A stretch of DNA of 64,000 bases from Meiothermus sp. (GTDB lineage: Bacteria; Deinococcota; Deinococci; Deinococcales; Thermaceae), in assembly GCF_026004115.1 (NCBI RefSeq), contig NZ_BPIM01000001.1:2336501-2400500 (forward strand), in the 5' to 3' direction. Position 1 is the first letter of the stretch. Each line of letters opens with the position of its first letter. The position numbers were made by a program, and so were the translations under genes. This document shows, piece after piece, positions 19,029 to 27,365 of the stretch. The notes beneath the pieces were generated by a model. That model was given only the letters and a program-made list of their open reading frames with translations, did no database searches and had not been told where the DNA came from.

Positions 19029-19777
19029 TACATAACCCTCGGTGGATGCCCGATGACTTCCTTAAGGAGGGGAATAAGCTCTAAGTGGTTGCCCACGCGG
19101 GCGGTGGGCTCGGGCTGCCCGTTGCGGTGGGCATGTCCGGTGTACAAAACCGCGTAGGGATAGTCGGTCTGGAAGGCACCCCCAATGTCGGTTCGGGGAA
19201 TATCGCCGATGTGCAGAGCTTCTTGCGGTTTGACCCCCATTTCGTCGAGGGCCGTGAGGAAAGCCTGGGGTCTGGGCTTGACCACCCCGGTCTCGTCGGA
19301 GAAGGAAAAACCACTAAAAAGGTCGTGGAGCTTGTACCGCTTGAGCTGCTCGCGCAGGATACGCCCGGTCGAGACGCCGGTATCAGAGACGATGCCCAGC
19401 CTGTAGCGCTGGGCCAGCTGCGGCAAAGCTTCCAGCGCCCCCGGTAAAGGAACGAGGGTGCCCTCTAGGGCCGCCTCCACAATGCGCTGGGTGGTCAGGG
19501 CGATGTGGCCTTCGTCGTAGGGCAGACCCAAGTAGCCAAAAATACGGGCCACCCGGTCGAAGGGGGTCATGACCTGCTCGGCCATCCAGGCGGCGTCGAA
19601 GTCGAGGGCGGCCTGCCGCCATGCGGCCATCACGGCATCCGGTTCGGCGGGAATACCCGCTTCGGAGGCCGCATCCAGCAGGATTTCGTTGCGCAGGTTC
19701 TTGATGTGTCCGGCATATTCCGGCCCTTCGGTAAAGAGGGTGCCCCAGAAGTCGAAGGTAATTGCTTTGATGGTCAT
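19028..19777 (-). CDS. HAD superfamily hydrolase embedded in the pur operon
   Basis: A 249-residue haloacid dehalogenase-type protein. Motif I is ITFDFWGTLF, which has Asp but lacks the second Asp of the usual DxD because Trp is in its place (FDFWGT, as in several dehalogenase/phosphatase members). Motif II is LGIVSDTG, the Lys of motif III lies in TGVVKPRPQAFL, and motif IV is ALHIGDIPRTDIGGAF. The last matches the HIGD-x-DIxGA family form. It lies between purQ and purL, sharing one base with purL. A phosphatase acting on a nucleotide or side-product is plausible, but substrate specificity cannot be read. Confidence 0.85.
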   Translation of the reverse strand: MTIKAITFDFWGTLFTEGPEYAGHIKNLRNEILLDAASEAGIPAEPDAVMAAWRQAALDFDAAWMAEQVMTPFDRVARIFGYLGLPYDEGHIALTTQRIVEAALEGTLVPLPGALEALPQLAQRYRLGIVSDTGVSTGRILREQLKRYKLHDLFSGFSFSDETGVVKPRPQAFLTALDEMGVKPQEALHIGDIPRTDIGGAFQTDYPYAVLYTGHAHRNGQPEPTARVGNHLELIPLLKEVIGHPPRVM

Positions 19778-19808
19778 ACCGCTACCTCCATGTCACTTGT
19801 TGCCTGGC

Positions 19809-20513
19809 CTACGCCACAACCTCGAGGGCCTGCTTCAGGCTGGTAAAGAAGGGCAGGCCGTCGGCAGATCCCAAAAGGTTTTCCACGGCTCGCTCGGGGT
19901 GGGGCATCATCCCTAGCACGTTGCCCTGTTCGTTGACGATGCCCGCGATGTTATTCAACGAGCCATTGGGATTGAAACCATCCCCCTCTTCCGCAGGGGA
20001 CGAAGGGGATGGAACGTACCGGAACACCACCTGCCGGTTTTGCTCGAGCCGTTCCAGCGTCTGGGCGTCGGCGTAGTAGCGCCCCTCGCCGTGGGCAATG
20101 GGAATCTTGAGCACCTGCCCTGGCTGGTAGCTTGCGGTAAAAGGCAGGTCGGTGCGCTCGACACGCAGGTACACATCCTTGCAGGTAAAGTGCAGGTTGG
20201 TGTTGGCCAAAAGCGCCCCCGGCAGCAGCCCGGCCTCGGTGAGCACCTGGAAGCCATTGCAGATACCCACCACTGGGTATCCTTGCTCGGCCAGCCGACG
20301 CACCTCCTGCATCACCGGCGAGAACTTGGCCAAAGCCCCGGCCCGCAGGTAGTCGCCATACGAGAAGCCGCCCGGCAGAATGGCGGCCTGGAAGCCCTCG
20401 AGGCTCTTTTCGGCGTGCCAGACCAGCCCGGCTTGAAGCCCCACCAACCGAAGCGCCCAGACCGCATCCTGGTCGCAGTTGGAGCCGGGAAACTGAATGA
20501 CCGCTACCTTCAT
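19809..20513 (-). CDS. purQ: phosphoribosylformylglycinamidine synthase subunit PurQ
   Basis: A 234-residue class I glutaminase that supplies ammonia to PurL. The start [21 protein letters not shown] is typical. The oxyanion region is [15 protein letters not shown], the nucleophile elbow [11 protein letters not shown] (Cys about residue 89), and the catalytic His/Glu pair sits in [17 protein letters not shown] at 20513 overlaps the purS stop by 4 bases. Confidence 0.96.
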   Translation of the reverse strand: MKVAVIQFPGSNCDQDAVWALRLVGLQAGLVWHAEKSLEGFQAAILPGGFSYGDYLRAGALAKFSPVMQEVRRLAEQGYPVVGICNGFQVLTEAGLLPGALLANTNLHFTCKDVYLRVERTDLPFTASYQPGQVLKIPIAHGEGRYYADAQTLERLEQNRQVVFRYVPSPSSPAEEGDGFNPNGSLNNIAGIVNEQGNVLGMMPHPERAVENLLGSADGLPFFTSLKQALEVVA

Positions 20514-20761
20514 GCCAGTTCCTTGACCGCTTCGACCATAAACACTTCCATCACTGGATTGGCTAGGGCTTTGCCGATGTTGTGGGCCATGGCAAAGGCT
20601 TCCGCCTCGCTGCCAGCCTCCACTTCCATCTCCAGCACCCGCCCCACCCGCACGTTCTGGGCCTTGAATTGGAGCCCCTGCAAAATGCTCTCTACAGCCC
20701 GTCCCTGGGGGTCCAGGATGCCGTCTTTCAGCTCGATCAAAAGGGTTACATGGTATTTCAT
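20510..20761 (-). CDS. purS: phosphoribosylformylglycinamidine synthase subunit PurS
   Basis: An 83-residue small subunit that holds PurL and PurQ together. It matches the family over its whole length: [20 protein letters not shown] at the N-terminus, [20 protein letters not shown] in the middle, and [16 protein letters not shown] at the end. The ATG at 20761 lies 8 bp after purC, giving the normal 80-85 residue length. Confidence 0.95.
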   Translation of the reverse strand: MKYHVTLLIELKDGILDPQGRAVESILQGLQFKAQNVRVGRVLEMEVEAGSEAEAFAMAHNIGKALANPVMEVFMVEAVKELA

Positions 20762-20769
20762 AACATGTT

Positions 20770-21504
20770 TTAGGCCGAAGGCGCTGCCTGTACCCGCCGC
20801 AGCACCTCTTGGTAGGCTTCCTCCACCCCGCCCAGATCGCGACGGAAGCGGTCTTTGTCCATTTTTTCGCCAGTGCCCACCTCCCACAGGCGCATGGTAT
20901 CGGGCGAGATTTCATCGGCCAGCACAATAGCCCCGCGCTCGTCGGTAGGGGCCGCAGAGTGCAGGAGCCGGCCAAACTCCAGCTTGAAGTCAACTAGCTC
21001 GAGGTTGCGCTGGGCAAAATACTCTTTTAGCAAGGCATTCACTTTCAGGGCCAGCTCCTTGATGCGCGCCAGCTCGCTGCCGTTCACCAGGCCCAGGGCC
21101 AGCGCGGCGTCGTCGTAGATCAGCGGGTCACCCAGGGCATCGTTTTTGTAGGAAAACTCCACCAGCGGATAGGGCAAGACCCGGCCTTCCTCCACCCCGT
21201 AGCGCCGGGAAAAGCTTCCGGCGGTGCGGTTGCGCACAATCACCTCCAGTGGCACAATCTGCACCTGCTTCACCAGCATCTCCCGCTCGGAAAGCTGGCG
21301 GATGAAGTGGGTGGGGATGCCGTGCGCTTCCAGGTAGCGGAACAAAGCTGCCGAAACCTGGTTGTTGACCACCCCCTTGCCAGCAATCTGGGCCCGCTTC
21401 TGCCCGTTAAAGGCGGTGGCGTCGTCCTTGAAGTAGACCCGCACCACCCCCGCCTCGGGGCCCGGATAGATAACCTTAGCTTTCCCCTCGTATAGTTTCT
21501 CCAT
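20770..21504 (-). CDS. purC: phosphoribosylaminoimidazole-succinocarboxamide synthase
   Basis: A 244-residue SAICAR synthetase that joins CAIR and aspartate using [18 protein letters not shown] is the usual N-terminus with the Gly-rich loop. [19 protein letters not shown] and [12 protein letters not shown] are conserved substrate motifs, as is [14 protein letters not shown]. It is 82 bp downstream of purB and 8 bp before purS. Confidence 0.97.
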   Translation of the reverse strand: MEKLYEGKAKVIYPGPEAGVVRVYFKDDATAFNGQKRAQIAGKGVVNNQVSAALFRYLEAHGIPTHFIRQLSEREMLVKQVQIVPLEVIVRNRTAGSFSRRYGVEEGRVLPYPLVEFSYKNDALGDPLIYDDAALALGLVNGSELARIKELALKVNALLKEYFAQRNLELVDFKLEFGRLLHSAAPTDERGAIVLADEISPDTMRLWEVGTGEKMDKDRFRRDLGGVEEAYQEVLRRVQAAPSA

Positions 21505-21586
21505 CTTAACCTCTTTTGCCTGGGCGCTCCCTATATCCTGGCGAATCCTGGTCGTGTGAACGGGTATCTTTCTTTATAGTACCCCT

Positions 21587-22897
21587 CTACAGCCCAAAAC
21601 GGGCGTAGATGGTATCCACATGCCGCAAAAAATAGCTGGGGTTGAAGGCCTGGGCCAGCGCCTCTCCCTTGAGTGGACAGGCTGGGTCGGCCTCGAGCAG
21701 TTCCCGAAAATCCTGCCCTTTTTCCCAGCTTTCCAGGGCGTTGCGCTGAACTAACTCGTAGGCGGTGGTTCGATCCAGGCCGGACTCGATCAAAAACCCC
21801 AGTACCCGCTGGGAGTACACCAGCCCTCGGGTCAGGTGCAGGTTATGGGCAATGCGCGCCTCGTAGACCACCAACCCCTGCAAAACCCGCTTGAGACGGC
21901 GCAGCATGTAGTGGGCCAGGGTGGTGGAGTCGGGCAGAATCACCCGCTCCACCGAGCTGTGCGAGATGTCGCGCTCATGCCAGAGAGCCACGTTCTCGAG
22001 TTCAGCCTGCAGGTTGCTGCGCAGGAGCCGCGCCAACCCCGAGATATTTTCCAGCGCCACCGGGTTTTTCTTGTGCGGCATGGAGGAGGAGCCGGTCTGC
22101 TTGTAGCTAAAGGGCTCCTGTGCTTCCAGCACCTCGGTGCGCTGTAAATGGCGTAACTCCACCGCGATGCGCTCTATATTGGCTCCCAGAATGGCCAGGG
22201 CCCCCATCAGTTCGGCATGGCGGTCCCGCGGCACTACCTGGGTGGAAACCGGCTCGATCTGAAAACCCAGCTTCTGGGCCACCCATGCCTCCACGGCAGG
22301 CTCCACATGGGCATAGTTCCCCACCGAACCGGAAATCATGGCCACCCGGATGCCTTCGCGGGCTTTTTGCAGACGTTCACCATCCCGCAGCAAAGCCGCA
22401 TAAAACGCCAAAAAGCGCAACCCAAAGCTGGTGGGCTCGGCATGCACGCCGTGGGTGCGCCCGACCGCAGGCAGGTGCTTGTACCGGATGGCCAAACTCT
22501 TCAGGGCCTCCTGCACCTGAGCCAGTTCCTGCTCGACCAGGCCCAGGGCCTCCGAGAGCAAGACATTTTGGGCGGTGTCCACCACATCGGTGCTGGTCAG
22601 GCCCAGGTGCAGCCAGCGGGCCACTTCAGCGTCGCCGGTCCATTCGGTCAGGGCGCGGGTAAAGGCCACAATATCGTGCCGGGTCTCGGCTTCAATTTCA
22701 TCCACGCGCCGGGCAAAAGCCGCATCAATCGGTTTCTGGCGTAGCGCGTCGCGCAAGCGCTCGGCGGTCTTGGGCGGCACCTGCCCCAGCCCTTCCCAGG
22801 CTTCCAGGGTCAGAATTTCCACCTCGGCCCAAGTCTGGTACTTACGGGCCTCGCTCCACAGGGCTTGCATCTCGGGGGTTTGGTAACGCTCAATCAT
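21587..22897 (-). CDS. purB: adenylosuccinate lyase
   Basis: A 436-residue fumarase/aspartase superfamily enzyme acting twice in purine synthesis (SAICAR to AICAR, adenylosuccinate to AMP). The signature loop is TGSSSMPHKKNPVALENIS, with the catalytic Ser in SSMPHKKNP. GRTHGVHAEPTSFGL carries the general acid His. HLGLTSTDVVDTAQN is also typical. First gene of the pur operon; 225 bp of non-coding DNA separates it from a divergent HAD gene. Confidence 0.97.
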   Translation of the reverse strand: MIERYQTPEMQALWSEARKYQTWAEVEILTLEAWEGLGQVPPKTAERLRDALRQKPIDAAFARRVDEIEAETRHDIVAFTRALTEWTGDAEVARWLHLGLTSTDVVDTAQNVLLSEALGLVEQELAQVQEALKSLAIRYKHLPAVGRTHGVHAEPTSFGLRFLAFYAALLRDGERLQKAREGIRVAMISGSVGNYAHVEPAVEAWVAQKLGFQIEPVSTQVVPRDRHAELMGALAILGANIERIAVELRHLQRTEVLEAQEPFSYKQTGSSSMPHKKNPVALENISGLARLLRSNLQAELENVALWHERDISHSSVERVILPDSTTLAHYMLRRLKRVLQGLVVYEARIAHNLHLTRGLVYSQRVLGFLIESGLDRTTAYELVQRNALESWEKGQDFRELLEADPACPLKGEALAQAFNPSYFLRHVDTIYARFGL

Positions 22898-23122
22898 AGC
22901 CCCAAGCCCCCTTCACTGCCAAAAGACATTTTTTGTTTTATCACAAGGGATCACTTGTTGTCCGTCATTGCCTCGCAGGACAATCTGGTGAACAACGTCA
23001 AGAGACTATCACGCCTCAAAGGTCGGAGCAACCACGCTTGCAGTGTAAAGTCGTTAGCCATAACGGGTCACTTGATGCCGCAAGCTACCGATCTTTTCAC
23101 AATGCCGGTTTAGTATGAACTC

Positions 23123-23809
23123 ATGATTCGTGCAGTGTTGTTCGATGTCGGTGACACACTCATCCTGGGGCACCCCAGGTACTGGCTTTTGCCCATTTTG
23201 CAAGCTAAGGGCATTGCTCAGCAGGCCGACCTGAAGCGGCTCCCCCAGGCCATGCAGGATGCCTATACTCACTATTCAGACCATCACATGAGCGCTACCG
23301 ACGAGGCTGCGGCCCTCTCATTTTGGCGGGCCTTTCACCGGGAAGTTATGAACGGCATCGGACTGGGGGCTTATGCCGATGAGGTAGCCGATTATCTGAA
23401 GGAAAACTGGCAAAGCCCGCATGTGTGGCCCCTTACACCTGGAGCCAAAGAGGTGCTGGTAGCCTTGCGTAACAAGGGGTTCAAGCTGGGGGTGGTATCC
23501 AACTGGGACTGGACACTGCCGGGGGTTTTGCAGGCCACAGGGCTGGCAGATTTTTTTGACTATATCGGGGTTTCGGCCCTGGAAGGCGTAGCCAAGCCCG
23601 ATCCGCGCTTTTTCCAGATTGTGCTGAGTAAGCTAGAGATTCAACCCCATCAGGCCATCCATATCGGCGACTCGGAGGACGACGTCAAAGGTGCCCTGGC
23701 CGCCGGGGTTCGACCGGTGCTGTTTGACCCCTACAAGCAAAACCCCAATGCAATTGGCGACCTGGCCTGGGTGGTGGAGTATGCCACTGGCCGCGAAGAC
23801 AGGCCGTAA
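23123..23809 (+). CDS. HAD superfamily hydrolase
   Basis: A 228-residue HAD-type phosphatase. Motif I is AVLFDVGDTLI (Asp 8 and Asp 12 type DxGDT), motif II LGVVSNWD, motif III EGVAKPDPRFFQ with its Lys, and motif IV AIHIGDSEDDVKGALAAG. The cap domain is the alpha-helical C1 class. It is monocistronic, starting six bases after TAGTAT, which suggests a leaderless message. The substrate is unknown. Confidence 0.85.
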   Translation: MIRAVLFDVGDTLILGHPRYWLLPILQAKGIAQQADLKRLPQAMQDAYTHYSDHHMSATDEAAALSFWRAFHREVMNGIGLGAYADEVADYLKENWQSPHVWPLTPGAKEVLVALRNKGFKLGVVSNWDWTLPGVLQATGLADFFDYIGVSALEGVAKPDPRFFQIVLSKLEIQPHQAIHIGDSEDDVKGALAAGVRPVLFDPYKQNPNAIGDLAWVVEYATGREDRP

Positions 23810-24109
23810 TACCATCCTGGCTAGTGGTCTGGTAACCAGGAATTCGGTATGCACTATAGTCCCTCCCGATGAGTCGCACATTGCAATTTTGGGCAGTCAA
23901 CGTGCCTCAAAACGTGCCGTAAAACAAGTTACCGGTGCACTGGGATGCTCTTCACACTATCGGAGGTAGGGGATAGGGGGTAGAGGCTTAGAAATGCACC
24001 ACATGCTTCTCACCATCCTCCATCTTGTGCATCGCTGTAAGTTGGCAACACACCTGAAGTTGGTATAAGTCCCTTGACCCCAACCCCTCGAGCCCACAGA
24101 CTGGTCTAC
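23810..24109. other. non-coding gap with small palindromes
   Basis: No reading frame here looks real. An imperfect palindrome (ATACCATCCTGG at about 23810 and CCAGGAATTCGGTAT at about 23837-23852) may act as a terminator or be a small repeat. Near 24052-24066 the string GAAGTTGGTAT resembles the end of repeat R2, perhaps a remnant. Confidence 0.35.
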
Positions 24110-24466
24110 ATGAGCGTTCGCAAAGCCATCTGGGGCGACAACTTTGAGGCCATCGAGCAGACCCTTACCGAGGTAGACCCCGATTTATATACCTATATCC
24201 GCGATTTCGCTTATGAAGAGGTGCTGGCCCGCCCCGGCCTGGACTTGAAGACCCGCGAACTGCTGGCCATTACCAGCCTGATTGCCCTGGGGGCTCCCAA
24301 GGAAATCGCCACCCACCTGGAAGGAGCCCTGCGTAACGGCGCCACCGAGCAGGAAGTGCGCGAGACCATCATCCAGTCGGCGCTGTTTGTGGGCTTTCCC
24401 AATGCCCTGGGGGCCATGAAAACCTTTCATGCCTTGTTGCGCAAGCGCCATGCTGCGGGGGAGTAA
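24110..24466 (+). CDS. carboxymuconolactone decarboxylase family protein
   Basis: A protein of about 118 residues with the all-helical AhpD/CMD fold. LDLKTRELLAITSLIALGAPKEIATHLEGALRNG is the core, with the CMD consensus at its start. TEQEVRETIIQSALFVGFPNALGAMKTF is the second conserved helix pair. No CxxC is present, so it is not a typical AhpD peroxidase; it is closer to decarboxylase or unknown CMD proteins. I chose ATG 24110 rather than the upstream TTG. Its stop shares a base with the Nudix gene start. Confidence 0.85.
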   Translation: MSVRKAIWGDNFEAIEQTLTEVDPDLYTYIRDFAYEEVLARPGLDLKTRELLAITSLIALGAPKEIATHLEGALRNGATEQEVRETIIQSALFVGFPNALGAMKTFHALLRKRHAAGE

Positions 24467-24933
24467 TGCTGGTTAACGTGCTGGTGCTGCCGCTGGATCG
24501 GCCCCAGCACCGTGTCTTGTTGGGTTTCAAAAAGACGGGTTTTGGGGCAGGCAAGTACGGGGGTTTTGGTGGAAAGCTCGAGGTCGGTGAGACCCTGGCC
24601 GTGGCTGCTGTACGCGAGCTACAGGAAGAGTCGGGCTTGCTGGCCAAACCGCACAACCTCTGGTATGCGGCCCAACTGGAGTTTTTGTTTCCAGCTTGTC
24701 CGGATTGGAACCGCACCGTACACGTGTTCCGCCTCGAGTTCTGGGAGGGCGAGCCCCAGGAATCTGACCAAATCCGGCCCGAGTGGTTCGGCCTAGACGA
24801 ACTCCCCCTGAAGCAGATGTGGGCCGATGTCCCCTACTGGCTGCCCCAGATATTGCAGGGCAACAGGCTAAAGATGCGTTTCACCTACCGCCAGGATAAT
24901 CAGACGGTAGAGCTAGTTGAAGAACTCGAGTGA
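24466..24933 (+). CDS. Nudix hydrolase (MTH1/MutT-like)
   Basis: A 155-residue Nudix pyrophosphatase. The Nudix box GX5EX7REUXEEXGU is met by GGKLEVGETLAVAAVRELQEESGLL (about residues 35-59), which coordinates Mg2+. The GFGAGKYGGFGGK stretch before the box and the WNRTVHVFRLEFWEGEP strand after it resemble the 8-oxo-dGTPase MTH1 group. A role in cleansing oxidised nucleotides is likely but not proven. It starts in a TAATG overlap with the CMD gene. Confidence 0.85.
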   Translation: MLVNVLVLPLDRPQHRVLLGFKKTGFGAGKYGGFGGKLEVGETLAVAAVRELQEESGLLAKPHNLWYAAQLEFLFPACPDWNRTVHVFRLEFWEGEPQESDQIRPEWFGLDELPLKQMWADVPYWLPQILQGNRLKMRFTYRQDNQTVELVEELE

Positions 24934-25059
24934 AGGCACAGGAAGCCAAAAGGCACCAGCCTCGTACCAAACCTACATTGCTCCTCTCGCGTTCTCCTCT
25001 GGGTGGGAGAAAAGACCAGGCCATTTTTTCCGTGCGGATCGAAGCTCGGCAACTGCGGC

Positions 25060-25306
25060 TCATATTGCCCCACTGTAGGAGGCAGCCCAGCCCTTGAAGG
25101 ATCTTCCCATATTTGTAGAGGAGAGCCCCGGTGAAGTAGCCTGCGGTCTGGCCGTCTTCCTGGATGACTGCCACCACTGGCTAGGCGCCCTGGGTATGGC
25201 GGAGGAACTCGAGCCAGGGCCGGGTCTGAAAGATGACCCGGTCTGGAAAAGCCTCGAGGGCATCCCAGGGAACCTGCTCGAGCGATAACCATTGAAAAGA
25301 AATCAT
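25060..25306 (-). pseudogene. degraded FemAB-like peptidyltransferase/GNAT fragment
   Basis: From ATG 25306 the minus strand encodes about 41 residues (ISFQWLSLEQVPWDALEAF, then FQTRPWLEFLRHTQGA) and then an in-frame TAG at 25181-25183. The same frame resumes as PVVAVIQEDGQTAGYFTGALLYKYG. A further frame change gives GWAASYSGAI and a stop at 25060. The order of these blocks matches the N-terminal part of FemAB-type proteins (FQTPxWL, then GYFTG, then GWxTSYMGF). It has a nonsense codon and a frameshift, and lacks the rest of the protein. Confidence 0.5.
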
Positions 25307-25388
25307 CAAGCCCTACCTGGACGAAATATAGCGCTAGATACACGGTTCTCCTGGTTCAGATATGGCAGCGATAGAACCCGGCCTCCAG

Positions 25389-25417
25389 TTGACTTTGCCT
25401 GTAGGCTGTGCTACTCT
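25389..25417 (+). promoter_or_regulatory. promoter of the cold-shock gene
   Basis: TTGACT (25389-25394), a 17-bp spacer and TACTCT (25412-25417). Transcription would start near 25424 and leave a 5' leader of about 45 bases with AGGAGTAGTAA before the ATG. Leaders of cold-shock genes commonly carry structure. Confidence 0.65.
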
Positions 25418-25468
25418 TCATTGTCCCCCTAAAACCAGCAGGTTTCAGTAGGACATTAGGAGTAGTAA

Positions 25469-25675
25469 ATGAACAAAGGTACTGTTAAGTGGTTCAACGC
25501 GGAAAAAGGTTACGGTTTCATTGCCCAGGAAGGTGGTCCCGATGTGTTTGTGCACTTCACCGCCATCCAGGGCCAGGGCTTCAAGAGCCTTAACGAAGGA
25601 GATCGCGTAGAGTTCGAGATCGAACCCGGTAAGAATGGCAAGGGCCCCCAAGCCAAGAATGTGAAAGTGGCGTAA
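25469..25675 (+). CDS. cold-shock protein, CspA family
   Basis: A 68-residue OB-fold RNA/DNA-binding protein. [18 protein letters not shown] contains RNP1 (KGYGFI) and [10 protein letters not shown] is RNP2. The rest ([25 protein letters not shown]) matches the CSD. It acts as an RNA chaperone at low temperature or as a constitutive single-strand binder. It has its own promoter and terminator. Confidence 0.96.
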   Translation: MNKGTVKWFNAEKGYGFIAQEGGPDVFVHFTAIQGQGFKSLNEGDRVEFEIEPGKNGKGPQAKNVKVA

Positions 25676-25690
25676 CCATACCGCAAGCCA

Positions 25691-25719
25691 AAGCTCCCCG
25701 GTTTTAGGGGGGCTTTTTT
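25691..25719 (+). terminator. intrinsic terminator of the cold-shock gene
   Basis: AAGCTCCCC (25691-25699) pairs with GGGGGGCTT with one wobble, around GGTTTTA, then TTTTT. Confidence 0.8.
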
Positions 25720-25741
25720 GTATTTAGTCCAAACGGATTAT

Positions 25742-25772
25742 TTGAAGCTCGAGGATTGATTTATCGTATACT
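25742..25772 (+). promoter_or_regulatory. promoter of the desaturase gene
   Basis: TATACT (25767-25772) is a good -10. TTGAAG (25742-25747) is 19 bp upstream, a little long. AAGGAG precedes the ATG at 25807. Confidence 0.5.
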
Positions 25773-25806
25773 GCCCCCATTCAAGCGTAATCAGCAAGGA
25801 GCACCT

Positions 25807-26886
25807 ATGACTGAAGAACAGCATCTACGAGAGTACACCAAGGCCCTAAAAGCCCGACTGCCCCGTCACTTTTTTGAGCCAGTTCCGGCTCGGCTGGCCT
25901 ATCTGCCGGTATTTCTGGCCCTGTTTGGTTTGTGCACATGGGGCATTGTGGCAACCCCCTATGTCTTGCTCAAACTACTGTTGTCCCTTGGCATCGGATA
26001 CTCGTTTATCGGGTTGGGCTTTCTGGCCCACGAAATCTTGCATGGTGCCGTGACCAAGAACCCTGTGGTGCGCTCAGTTACAGGAACCATCGCCTTTTTG
26101 CCGCTGATGGTGGGCGCCAGACTATGGCGCAAGTGGCACAACGTCGAACACCACGGCCACACCCAACACCCCGAAGACGACCCCGACGCTATGGGGGCCC
26201 TGGAGTCGGCGATCCAGAAGCCCTTCGTAAAGTGGATGTTCCGTCAGGTGCCTGCATTGCGTAGCTTCTTCCTGTTTTTCTCCTTTACGTTCTGGTTTAC
26301 CTTGCACGCCCACATGATGTTCCGGCGTTTTTTGCCCGACTTCAAGCCTGCCGAGCGCCCCATTGTAGTATTTCAGGCGATATTACCGGTGCTGGTCTGG
26401 CTCCTGGTGCTCTTCATGGTGGGGCCCCTCAACTTCTTGTTTGTGTTTGTGATTCCCTGGCTGCTGGCCAACTTCATTGCCATGAGCTTCATCGCCACCA
26501 ACCACCTGCTCAACCCCATTACCGAGACCAACGATCCGCTGATGAACAGCCTGACTGTGCGCAACCCGCGGTGGCTCGAGTGGCTCACCCTGGGCTTTGG
26601 CTACCATATCGAACACCACGTGTTTCCGGCGCTTTCTCCCAAATATGCCCACGTGGTGGCACAAAAAATCAAAGAGCTCTGGCCCGAGCGTTACAACGAA
26701 CTGCCCCACTGGAAAGCTTTGTTTTATCTGTGGAAAACCCCGCGCCTCTACCGCGACCACCGCAATCTGATTGAGCCGACTACCGGCCATGTGTTTGGAA
26801 CCCTGGGATTTGGGCTGAATGACAGCAAGATCAAGCAACCCAAATCCTCCCGGCGGGGGCTGGGCAAAAAAGGACTTGGGGAGTAG
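25807..26886 (+). CDS. fatty acid desaturase, membrane di-iron type
   Basis: A 359-residue integral membrane desaturase. The three histidine boxes are present: HEILHG (about residue 75), WHNVEHHGH (about 111-119) and HIEHHVFP (about 265-272). Hydrophobic segments flank them (LLKLLLSLGIGYSFIGLGFLA, FFLFFSFTFWF, VWLLVLFMVGPLNFLFVFVI). The ATG at 25807 follows AAGGAGCACCT. It introduces a double bond into membrane acyl chains or a related lipid such as a carotenoid; the exact substrate is not readable. The gene after the cold-shock gene fits a temperature-response theme, though each has its own promoter. Confidence 0.9.
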   Translation: MTEEQHLREYTKALKARLPRHFFEPVPARLAYLPVFLALFGLCTWGIVATPYVLLKLLLSLGIGYSFIGLGFLAHEILHGAVTKNPVVRSVTGTIAFLPLMVGARLWRKWHNVEHHGHTQHPEDDPDAMGALESAIQKPFVKWMFRQVPALRSFFLFFSFTFWFTLHAHMMFRRFLPDFKPAERPIVVFQAILPVLVWLLVLFMVGPLNFLFVFVIPWLLANFIAMSFIATNHLLNPITETNDPLMNSLTVRNPRWLEWLTLGFGYHIEHHVFPALSPKYAHVVAQKIKELWPERYNELPHWKALFYLWKTPRLYRDHRNLIEPTTGHVFGTLGFGLNDSKIKQPKSSRRGLGKKGLGE

Positions 26887-27365
26887 GCGCCTGGTCAGTG
26901 TGCCCCGAAAAGCCATTGTGGGTACTGCGCCATAGAGCTTTCTGCAACACCACTGGGCTCCCCGAAACATCGGCGGCTGGCCCTAGCAAAATACTTCAGT
27001 TGAGCTGTCCTGGTGACCATGAAGTCAAGCTGAAGGGGAAGCTATCCAGATCATCCTGCCCGCTTGAGGGGTTGGTGACTGCCTGAATTGCTTTGTCGGC
27101 CCGCGCCCCACATGCAATGAACAGTCTGCAGTCATGGAAGAGACACCAGTGGGGCAGGTGTATAAAGTAATACAGCGTCGTAGAGATGGCTATACCTGGG
27201 GATTTGCCCTTCTATGGCAACCCCACCCTTACCCTCCCCTGCTAGGGGAGAGTAGGCAGTGTATGGGGGTCTATACGACGCTGCAATTAATGGTGAGAAG
27301 CACTCCAGGTCAACACTTTACACACAGGACAAACAGATATTCCCCGTGGCAGTACGAACAGTTTC
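26887..27365. other. non-coding gap
   Basis: About 480 bp with no convincing gene. It holds the inverted-repeat element at 27168-27290. The rest shows no clear promoter, RNA or terminator. Confidence 0.4.
27168..27290. repeat. small inverted-repeat element (R3)
   Basis: The ends TAATACAGCGTCGTA and TACGACGCTGCAATTA are imperfect inverted repeats of about 16-19 bp. The interior holds CAACCCCACCC and the hairpin CTCCCCTGCTAGGGGAG. It resembles a MITE, and an interior of the same kind is found at 51102-51218. Confidence 0.45.

Noticed and set aside
17610-19157. A 515-codon open frame antisense to purL
   Set aside because: Long antisense frames are common in GC-rich genes; purL on the other strand has full conserved motifs.
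23810-23852. Another R1 copy because of ATACC/GGTAT ends
   Set aside because: The arms continue TCCTGG/CCAGG rather than GGATTC, and the R1 interior is missing.
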